Below, piece after piece: positions 15,001 through 28,066 of a DNA stretch of 64,000 nucleotides. Under the pieces are notes generated by a model that saw only the letters and a program-made list of their open reading frames with translations, ran no database searches and was not told the DNA's origin. The position numbers and the translations under genes are program-made. How positions within the stretch are numbered: position 1 is the first letter of the stretch; each line of letters opens with the position of its first letter. The stretch comes from Chrysomallon squamiferum (Eukaryota; Mollusca; Gastropoda; Neomphalida; Peltospiridae): the NCBI GenBank assembly GCA_012295275.1, contig CM022669.1:12164980-12228979 (forward strand). Reading direction: 5' to 3'.

Positions 15001-16532
15001 AGTTAGGAAAAATAATTAATCAAGGATTTTTGGTACCTTTTATTGTTGACAAAGCCGTTCAGATGTAATAATGCAAGGATTTTATTGTGGCATTATCTGA
15101 AGCCTAATGCTGTAATGTGGACAGAACTGGCAAAAAATATTGATGATGCTCATGAGTGTTTTTTGTGACACATTTTTCCCAAAATAAATATTATTTTCAA
15201 ACATGATTATCTTTGTTGTGATTTTGTTTAAAACTTCAAAAAGTCTTTGATGGTGGGTTTCATTTACCACTACTGCTTTCAATAACTTCTGTCAGGCCAT
15301 AGTGAATATCAGAAGCTAGCTTCAAAATGGGTTGAGAACTAACAGAAATAGACACTTAGCTTGAATTCTTGTTAGATGAAAATGGAAAGTTTGAAAATCT
15401 TGACAAAAGATTTTAATACAAACCTCTTGTTTTCCTTCTCATTTTTTTATTTTTTAAAAATCTAAAAAAAACACTGATCTGCTTCTGCAGAATGGAAACT
15501 TGGTCTGTACTCTGTTAATTGATGTTCAAAGGTGTGTTTACAACCAAAGAATTTTGGTTAGTGTTCAATACAATCTCTCTGTTAAATTATATAATATCAC
15601 CATTAAATTAACTTGGATACAAATAAAATTATCTGTTGATCTGATTACAGATTAAAGCACTGTTTTTGTGGTAGGTTTACAATTTAAAAGAATATATCCA
15701 GATAAGAAAATGCATATCTCAATGAAATTAAATATTCCCAGCAAAATCTAGCGTTTGTAATTATCAAAATATTTTATATATCTGTGTCATTTTCTCAGAA
15801 TATTTATTTACCTACTTTTTGAAAGAAATATTATTTCTGAAGGCCAGTGCTTAATATAATAATAAGAATAAAATCCAGTCTAGAATGTTATTAAATACCA
15901 AAATGTATACACAACAAATTTATATAACTATTTAAAGTTTTTTTTTTTTTTTAAATTGATTAAACCATCTCTCATTCGTACTTAACGTTTTCGTTCCCCC
16001 CAAAATTACATTCTAAAAAAGTATTTTGACTCTGTACCCATATCACATCCATTACTTAATAACGTTTTACTCTGTGATTAGGAAGGTAGACAGATTTACA
16101 GATCCCATCCCCTCTCATCTTAAAATGTATGTTTTTCCCTATGAATCCCACTTTGTAAAACTGTATTTCCAACAAGTCTTTACCTTGCTCAGTTATTACG
16201 TACACCTTTTCAGTATTTACTATTATTTATTTCCTTATTCATATACTACTGCTTCTCATTCGAATGCTACGCCGCTCATACTGATGTCTATTCTCTTGAT
16301 TAATTTTTAAATACTATAATATTGTAGATTAGATAAATTCAGACAAATTTAAAACAGTTCATGAATTCGTTTTTATCCGTTTCTCATAAAATTATCATAT
16401 TTATAAATCGCGTTATGTTCCTCTTTATTTTTGCTCAGAAAAAGTCTCAGTAGTTATAAAATATATAAGACCTACGTATTTTATATTTTTATTACAATAT
16501 AGCTATACTTCATTTATATTAAGAAATCATTA

Positions 16533-16571
<39 letters not shown>

Positions 16572-16589
16572 TGATAAATAAGCAATTTA
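6181..16589. other. Gene-free AT-rich stretch, possible ELL 3' UTR extension
   Basis: I see no coding exon on either strand here. The longest open frames are AT-biased, lack family similarity and lack flanking splice sites. Many AATAAA-like words occur (for example near 12948), so a very long ELL 3' UTR is possible for at least part of it. Poly(T) runs lie near 6391-6420 and 7223-7249. A (TTA)n run sits at about 16530-16570. The rest shows no structure apart from one inverted repeat listed separately. Confidence 0.5.
12127..12182. repeat. Inverted repeat with 16-base perfect arms
   Basis: The arm at 12127-12142 (TTACTTATACAAATAT) is perfectly complementary to 12167-12182, and the pairing can extend with a few TA steps into a loop of roughly 24 bases. 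The RNA from either strand could fold into a hairpin. It is AT-rich and could have arisen from microsatellite slippage. Confidence 0.6.
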
Positions 16590-16613
16590 TTACGTCAACT
16601 ATAAATGACGTCA
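16590..16613. promoter_or_regulatory. Paired CRE-type sites upstream of DCST2-like gene
   Basis: A perfect palindromic cAMP response element, TGACGTCA, occupies 16606-16613, with a variant TTACGTCA at 16590-16597, about 90 bases before the ATG at 16700. CREB/ATF/CREM bZIP proteins bind this motif, and CREM drives many spermatid genes in mammals. Its position near a probable start of transcription of a sperm-type gene makes a promoter role plausible. No TATA box is evident. Confidence 0.5.
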
Positions 16614-16699
16614 TTTCGTTACTTATAAATCGAAAGCTGATCTTGGTATATTTTAATTCTTCATCTTGGTGATAAAAAATATCTTAAAGAACAACAAAA

Positions 16700-17586
16700 A
16701 TGGTTGAAAATTTGGAGTTTTGCATGACAATAAAGGAAGATCTCCAAAACATTGCAAAGGCCAAAGAAATGGCCATACGGGAAATGAACGGTCTTCCGCC
16801 TATACCTCCTCCTTGGCGTGATGAACTTCGGTCCTATATAGTAGACGGGTGTCATGATTTATGCTGTAGTGCTTTCTGCTCCTGTTTTCCGAAAAAACGT
16901 CGCAAACTTGTAATGAAAAAAATAGAATTGACGTTTTTCGAAAAGCTAAAAACTGAAGGGACATACGAAAATGACGTGTTGAAAAATTTTATAGGATTTT
17001 TCGGTGGATTTCTTGTTTCCATGTTCATTTTCTATTTCAGTGTTCGTCAGCTTCAACTGAAACTGATGACAGCAACGATCGTAGGTTCCATCGTCGGCTT
17101 TTTTTCCTGTCTTGGACTTGCTTTTAACACGGATTTCAGGTGCATCACGCTGTTGATACTTCCCAACTTCTTTTCAAGCAAAGGTCGCATGTTTCTTATG
17201 ATGTATGCGACAATTCTGCTCATCAACTATCCCATCTTGAACTTCAACCACAATATTATTGTCCTAACGGATAGTGCAACCTGTGCTCAAAGCATGGCAA
17301 TGAACGAAACTCGAGAACTCATAGAGATGGCTAAAGCACCGTTTGCAGGAATGATTAAAGATATAAAAGCTATGCTAGCGGTATGTGTAGAGAAAAAACC
17401 CACAACCCCCCCACAATTATCTAACAACGGATAATTTTAGTAATAGTCCGATGATGGCAACGTAAACTTTCTTTCTTATAATATTTATAAATATTTGTCG
17501 TCTGATTAACTTATAATAAACAAAACCAAAAACCAGAGGAAAAAAAAAAAATCGAACATAAATATAATATATATCAAGTGTCTGTG

Positions 17587-17662
<76 letters not shown>

Positions 17663-19851
17663 CACACATATGATACATACATAGAGACTCGCACACAAAC
17701 ATTAAGAATGCTGAGATTTTGTATTATTTTTCAAGCAACGCTTTGATCATATTTCAGGCAATACGTGAATTCGCTGATCGGATAAAAGCTGCATTCAGAG
17801 CACTCTGTAACGCCCTAAATGAAATAAAAGCCGCCATCGTCAGATCGTTTGGCTGGATTAAAAGCATAGCCAAAGAATGCAACAGAATTATGGGCATGCC
17901 CTACAGACGATGTATCAGCGGCTTTGAAGATGCCATGAAACGGTGTCTAGACCAGCTGCCGCCTGTTGTCGAAGCGTTATGTTACGTAATGCCGACTGTA
18001 AAGCAAGTGTGCCAGATTGCCAGGATTGGACAACTCTTCTGTGTCGTCGCTTCCTTCATTCACAGTTTTCTTGCAGGACTATTTGACTTCGATTTCTTCA
18101 CCATCTACTTCGAATGGAGAGATATGTTTTACTTCAACGTAACGCTGGACTACCATTATAACTTCACTACTTACCAATCCAAAACGTATGGTGAGGTTCG
18201 CGACGACATTCTGAACGAGATCAAAGCTAAACTGGACAAAATGAATACATTCCTAGCTATCACCGACAACCTGATGATGTACACAGCTTTGATGGTTGTA
18301 GTCCGCGCTATCCTGTATCGCCGAAGATACCTCTCGCAGGACAGTTTTGATAATCGCTACCTTACCAGTTACATTCTGAAAATAGACGAAGCTAGATATG
18401 CGCTTGGTAAAGAAAGAGCTCTTCCCTTGAAAAAAGCAGAGAAGCGTATGTATGTTTCATCTCTTACACTGCGGCTCACAGGCAAAGAGTGGAAGAAAAT
18501 GTTCAAAGGATTTATTTTGTGGTTCTTTAGTATTATCCATTCATCATTCTTCATGACGTGCGACTACGGTTTGTACTGGTTGCTGTCTCTGATTCAGACG
18601 CACATGGAGATCAAGACTCACAGCGATCTGCCGCCCCATTTCGCCCTGCACGTGCAGGGAGAGGGTGCTCTGGCAGATATGTACCGAACATTGTTAGGCA
18701 TTCTTGATCCTACAGGTTCTTCCGGAATTGAAATCGACACGACCAAATGTCTTCCGAATCCAAGCATTCCAGACCTAGATGTTTACAGAACAATATATTC
18801 GATATATTTAACATGTTTGATTATGTCCATTTTGGAAGCGTATGGCCTGCGTTTGCGTCACGTAATAGCTGCTTGTTATTATCCAAATCGAGAAAGGGAG
18901 CGCGCGATTTGGCTGTATAATCACATATTGCTAATGAGAGGCAGCTTCCTCAAATATTCAAGAAGAAAATTAAGGTACCGGAATTGTACGAATAAAGCTC
19001 TGACAAGAATAAGTATCCGAAGTAGGATTATTGCTCAGTTCCCTCTTTTTGGCAGGTTGCTGAAACTCCTAGGTCTGCATAAGAAGAAAGTGTGTCTTTT
19101 GTGCGGACGAGAAGGGTCCATAGATGATATAGAAAATTTTATTGACTGTTCAACACCATCGTGTACAGCGGTTTATTGCATGGACTGCTACGACGACTTA
19201 AAGAATATCTGCACGGTCTGCATGAATCCAGTTGATTACGGCGATTTATCTGATATCAGTGAAGAAAAAGATTCCAGCGAAGACGAGGCAGCTATGGCTG
19301 AGAGACTGCGAATAGCTAAAGAAAGACGAGAAAAAATACGCAGAATGAGAGAGCGACGTCGGCCCACTTTTGTGATGGGAACTTTCCAGAGGATGTTAGA
19401 AGATGCCGAGAAAGGAGAAGCCGGCGAAGAAGAAAAAAGCGAATTTTCAGGGGAGGTAACATCGCCTGCGGAGCTAGAAGATATTCCGAGTAGCGACGAA
19501 AGTTTCCGAGAAGAATACGATATGTCTTACCAGTTTAAGACCAGTGACGTCAGCGACATTTCCGAAGAAGAGCCGGAATTACCCGAGAAAGAAAAACAGA
19601 AGAAAAAAATAGAACGTGTTGATATGGAGTTTTTGGATTATATTAGTACTGAGGAATTTGAGAACAGGATGGCCGAGGCCTTCGAGAAAAGTAAAGCAAA
19701 ACCAATGAAGTGGAAACCTGGCGAACCTCTAGATCCCAAAGTTCTTGAAAAGTTACCACCAGACATGTTGGAGGCTCTGGGTCCGGATGTCCGCCGAATG
19801 TTGATTGAAAGTACTCGACTACATCAGGCGCAACAGTCGATAAAGAAATAA
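16700..19851 (+). CDS. DCST2: DC-STAMP domain-containing protein, DCST2-like
   Basis: DCST1/DCST2 and their fly (sneaky) and worm (spe-42, spe-49) relatives are sperm membrane proteins needed for sperm-egg fusion. Two exons, 16700-17380 and 17758-19851, join in phase 0 across a 377-base intron (gcg|GTATGT ... TTTCAG|gca), giving 924 residues. Hydrophobic segments near residues 95-115 and 120-140 are followed by FRCITLLILPNFFSSKGR, a family signature. Further membrane spans and the DC-STAMP core (RRRYLSQDSFDNRYLTSYIL) are in exon 2. A C4-C4 RING-like module follows at residues 673-715 (C673, C676, C691, C696, C701, C704, C712, C715). DCST2 is favoured over DCST1 by IENFIDCSTPSC and by an acidic GDL-SSEDE segment after the last cysteines. 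The protein is longer than the roughly 770-residue human DCST2 because of an acidic/basic C-terminal tail. The start ATG has a good context (CAAAAATGG). The family is certain; the paralogue call is moderate. Confidence 0.85.
17589..17659. repeat. (GA)n microsatellite in DCST2-like intron
   Basis: About 35 uninterrupted GA copies fill a fifth of the single 377-base intron and end about 100 bases before the acceptor. On the coding strand this is purine-rich. Confidence 0.95.
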
Positions 19852-22725
<2,874 letters not shown>

Positions 22726-24749
22726 TCAGCGCAGTGTTTGTAACGTTGCTACTGATGATGCAGCTGAAATTGCTGGTGTTGTGAGAAGACAGGCATATTC
22801 ATTAAGTGCCTAAAAATATAAAATAATAACAATGATAATAATAAAAAATACTGCTAATAATAAGAAGAAGGACAACAACAATGATACCAAAATTGTTTGA
22901 AAGACTATGTTTAACAATATGTGTGAAAAGAACAACAGTAATATGAATTAAATATATAATAATAATTTAAAACAAATGTCAAGACAAAAACTAATATCAA
23001 AAACAGATATACTGTTGTGTTTGACAATTAATATTTTAAAAAGTGAATTCGGTATGTTTAACAATATTTGTAAGAAGAAAAACAATAAAATTAATAAAAT
23101 AATAATCATAAAAACAACAACATCAACAACAATAATATAAATGAAGATAAATAATAACAATAACGATCTAATAAAAATATCAATAACAATTTCATAATAA
23201 ATGCTTAATATACAACACTTTTTCTTCCCCCCCCCCAAAAAAGTTACAATTGGTGTTTTTTAAGCAAAATATAATCTGTCTACATATTAAGACTGTTAAA
23301 CATATATATATATAGCAAGTATGTGTATATTTTAAAATAATATCCCTACGAAAACGTGAAAGATTTTTTGAAATACTATTATTTAGTCTCGTCTGAGGGT
23401 GCTGCTGTTATTTCTGCTCACCATATAAATAAGAGAATACTGTTCTTTTGTCTGTATAACACCAGCTCGCTCCTGTCTCATCTGATGAACACAGCCCAGC
23501 ACATCCACCAGCCTCTTGTTCTCCATCTGCCTCATACAAATATCTAGAGTTATCACAGTACCTGTACGACCTGTGCCTGGGCTGAAAAAACAGGAACAAT
23601 TTTCCAAGATGAAAACTTTAAATTATAATGTGAAGCAGAAAAATGGCAGATAATATTTGAAAGAATAGGTTTGGTATGATTACCAAGAAGAAGCAGAAGA
23701 ACAATAATAATATTAATTCAAAAAAAAAGAGAAATAACAGTGTCCAAATAAAAAGTAATTTTGTAAAGAAATATGTGGCTGTAGAAAAGCAGTTCATATT
23801 TGAAACCGTGGATTTGCCATCGTCACTGAATTGAATAATAATTTAAAATGGTTGAAAAATAATGTTATAAAGAAATGTGCAAATGACAAATAATATTTGA
23901 AAGAATGGATTTGGTGTGTTTAATAGTATCTGTAAGAAGAAGAACAATATTAAATAAATAAATAAATAAATAATAATAATAATATAACAACATCATCAAT
24001 AACAACAATCATAATAATAATAATAATAATAATAAAGAGATGGCAGTTGAAAAAAATGGCAACTGGTATTTAGCATAATAATTTAAGAATAAGTATAATA
24101 CTATTAAATAATAACATAAAACAGAGCCAAAATAAAGACTAATGTTAAAAAGAGATGTAGAAAATGATAACTAACATTTCAGAGAGTGAATTCAGTATGT
24201 TTTAAAATATCTTACAAAAAAACAATAAAAAGATTCATTAAATAATCAATAATAAATAATTAAATGAAAAAATAATCATAATAATGAATAAATACAAATA
24301 TACATTAATAATACAGAATATAAATAAAACAAAAATTCCATCATTAAAAATATACTTAAAATAAAATGAGTTATTCAGAAACATGACTGGGAAGAAAAAC
24401 AAAAAGTACTTCAAGGACCTAACGTTTACGATATATATTCTAACACTATCACTCTGTTTGTGTGACTATCATATTTACATCTTCTAAGTTTCTGTCTGTC
24501 TGTGTGTCTGGTTGTCTGTACATTTACCTGCAGTGAACAATAAGAGGGGCTCCACTGTCTTCATAATATGGGCGAGTGTCGAGCAAGAATTTAACTAAAG
24601 AAATTGGTTCTGGAATTCCGTGAGTTGGCCAACAGGTGTACCAGAAATGTTTCACTTCCCTCACTAAATTGTTCTGAAAAATGCAAAATACACTTAATAT
24701 ATTTATATTTCAATATTTCTTTGTTTGTTTGCTTTCTTTATTTATACTG

Positions 24750-24784
<35 letters not shown>

Positions 24785-24927
24785 TATTTTTTTTATGGTT
24801 GTCACAACCAACCACTTTATCTACCAGTATATGTCTGGTAAATAGAAATTCATATATTTTAAAATGTTCATGCTTTAAAATAAAATAATAATAATACTAA
24901 TAAGAAGAAGAAGAAGAAGAAGAAGAA

Positions 24928-24958
<31 letters not shown>

Positions 24959-26265
24959 AAGAAGAAAAAAAAAATAAAATATAGATAAATAATTTTAGAT
25001 AGTTTATTGGCTAAATTTTATTTTAGCCAGGAAAACTAAGGATTAAAACAACTTTGTACAGTAGGTAAATGGATATATATTCAAATATTTTCTACATAAA
25101 GGGCTGTAACAAATAGTATTACCTCTATATCTTTTAGTTCGAGACATGACACCGTGTATTCTTCATATACATCTTTCTTCTTTAAAACAATAATGTAATC
25201 TCCACACCTCTTCAGAGGATCATTTTCACTGTCTGGCCAGTATGCTGCACATTTTGGCTGAAAAAAAACAACCAATAATAATAATTATTATCATTTAGAT
25301 TTTTTTCTGTCCATGATGAAAGTAAATAATTACAAAGGTAAATTCTAAAATTTTGATATATATATATATTTTTTATTTTTTTTGGTTTCACTGCAATTTT
25401 GCGATTTTAGCTTTTGCGACAGGAACATTTGAAAAATTTGTGTATTACTAATTACTCTAAATTTATGTTTAAAAAGTTTACTTATACATTCTTGTTCAAT
25501 ATTTATAAATAGTTTAGTTCAAAACCAGTACTCAAATATTGCTCAAAAGTGATATGTCAAAACACCAGAACATCTGCTGAAAAATAAGTCATGTGTACAT
25601 TAGTGATGTCTAAAAGCAATAAATTAATACACAGTAGTCCTTAAAAATGGATGCTTGTATGTTTGTATAGTGCTACTCAAAACTGATAAACTCAAACACA
25701 ATAATTCTGCTCAAAATGGAAACTCACATGCTTGTGTAATGCTGCTCAAAACTGATAAAGAAAAAGTCAGTATTTCTGTTCAAAATGGGATACTCACGTT
25801 CATATAATACTGCTCAAAACTGACAAACCAAAAACTCTGTATTTTTCTGCTAAAAATTTCTTGTTTGGATACTCATGTTTGTGTAATTCTGCTCAAAATG
25901 AAACTGATAAACCATAACTCAGTATTTCTGCTCAAAATGGATACTCACATGACCATGTTCATCCATTGCAGTAAGCATGATTATGACGCGACACTGCTGT
26001 TCCCAGACCATTCTCCAGAAATCATGTATTGTGTTTGTCATTGGCGCCTGTGTTGCTATGTAGGCTCTCTTGTCATCTTCGTAACCCTGAAAATACATTT
26101 ACAAAGATTTCTTTAACTGAAACCATGAAATTATGAGTCATCTCAGAATCACAGAACAAAATACACTCAACACTTTGAGAAAAACTGATATTCTCTATGA
26201 TTAAAATTTTAAACACATTAATCCATATAATCCTAATTTCCTGAAAGGCTAGATTAGAAAAACTA

Positions 26266-26307
<42 letters not shown>

Positions 26308-28029
26308 CATAATATAAAGAAAAAACTTTAGTTTAATTATACAATTTTTTCTGGTTTGTTTTAATTACTTATTCACAGTCAAACAAATTATTTTGACTTT
26401 TTACTAACTCAAGTCTTGTATGATACTATTATCTGAAATCATAAACATTTATGCTGGACATTTAAAATTAATTATGAGCTTTTCAATAATAAAATTTCAA
26501 CACTGATCTAAAAGATTTAATTTATTCACCTAATTTAAAAATGTTGGTTAAAACACAGTTCATTATATTTCGATATATGTCAGATTCAACAATTTGTTTA
26601 ATCCCCAAATATGCTTTTTTTTTTTTTTTTTTCTTGAACTAAAAATTCCAGACACAAATCTCATTATGACTGGACTAACAGGATTGTCATATAAATAAAT
26701 CAATGAATTTTTTTTATTATTATTATTATTTTTTTTTTTTATAGAAACAAATATTTAGTTGCCATGGAAACTCACTGTGATGTAGTTAGCATTGATGTAG
26801 TCTGAAACTGGCTGACCTTCAAGCTTTTTTAACCTCACCCTGGTGTGTGGAACTTGAAAATGAAAGTAAACAGATTTTATTAAATTTAACAAATATAAGG
26901 TCCGTATAAGAAAAAGGAAAGTAACACAATTTAATTTAATTTAACAAATATAAGGTCCATATAAGATGCAGTTAGGTTTTTTTTTTTTTTAGTTTTGATG
27001 ATATATAAAAGAAGTAATAATCAAAATAATTTATACAGATAGATAGATATATAGACAGATAGAGAGGAAGATAGGTGACAATGTGAATAAAACTTAATTA
27101 CTTCTAAATTTGGTCTTCTTTTTTTTTTTTTTTTTTTTTTTATAAACCTAATTCCGTTTATCATAATGTTAAATGAAATAATTTACTAAGAAAATATTAA
27201 TTATTTTTATCATAATGTTAATAAAAATAATTTACTAAAAAATATATTAATTTACTTATTTAAAATATATATTTATTTATTTAATTAAAGCTAATTTTTT
27301 TATTTATACTAAACAAAAAAATTATATATGATAAGCAATTAATAGCTATACCTTTAATATATTTATTTTTACTAAGCTAATTTCTTATGTCATCTTACTT
27401 ATTATTTTTATATTACTATATTAAATGAAAACATCACATGATAAAAACTTACTAGGTGTGTATCTAATTTATTTATTTTAATAAAACAAGTATATTTTTA
27501 TATTATTTTACTAAATTTTACTAAGTCTATTACACTTTTGTAGCAACTTACTAGGAATAACATTAGCATATCTATTTTTATCTTCTGCACCAGGTGGGAC
27601 AGTTGACAGTCGTGGAGTGTAGTTCGGAATAGTTTGGAACTCTTCATAAAGGGAGGTAACATCCAGGCACTTATTGGCCAAGGCTGTTAAAGTGAGGGGA
27701 ACTGAAGGTTCTATCTGTAATGTTAAAAAAATAACAATATAATTAAGCAGCTCAGTTATAGAATATTATTTACTTTTGCTGTTGATTAATTACCATATAC
27801 ATGTTAGTCTATTTCCATTCTTTGCTAAAAGATTATAGAACTGTGTAACCTTTTCTGTAATTACTATATATATATATATTTTTTTTTTACATATTTTAAA
27901 ATAATATTTTACAACAGATTTCTAACAACTTTTTCAAATAATGTGATATATATAAATATATATATATATATAATTTAAACATTACATTCTTATTTATATT
28001 TTTTCTCATGGAATTTGAATTAAAACCAA

Positions 28030-28066
<37 letters not shown>

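Larger units (their letters stand above)
22726..27714 (-). other. PTP catalytic domain exons of the RPTP
   Basis: Seven exons encode the phosphatase domain. Visible elements in order: LYEEFQTIP helix, KNRYANVIP phosphotyrosine loop, [51 protein letters not shown] (the WPD loop with Thr for Asp), [10 protein letters not shown] signature split by an intron after HC, and [10 protein letters not shown]. The last exon adds ALNEYACLL, the normal final helix. Without that last splice the open frame runs on from QYSLIYM into [12 protein letters not shown] and stops, which breaks the family pattern, so the spliced form is preferred. Confidence 0.85.

Noticed and set aside
17417-17698. Leucine/serine repeat proteins over the GA run
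   Set aside because: Translation of a dinucleotide microsatellite.
23383-23421. [12 protein letters not shown] as the native C terminus of the RPTP
   Set aside because: A consensus donor precedes it and the next exon restores the conserved final PTP helix, so it is treated as intron, possibly retained at times.
26757-26772. GTTGCCATGGAAAC, similar to an RFX X-box
   Set aside because: It overlaps the region just inside an RPTP intron far from any promoter; a single match to a loose motif is expected by chance.
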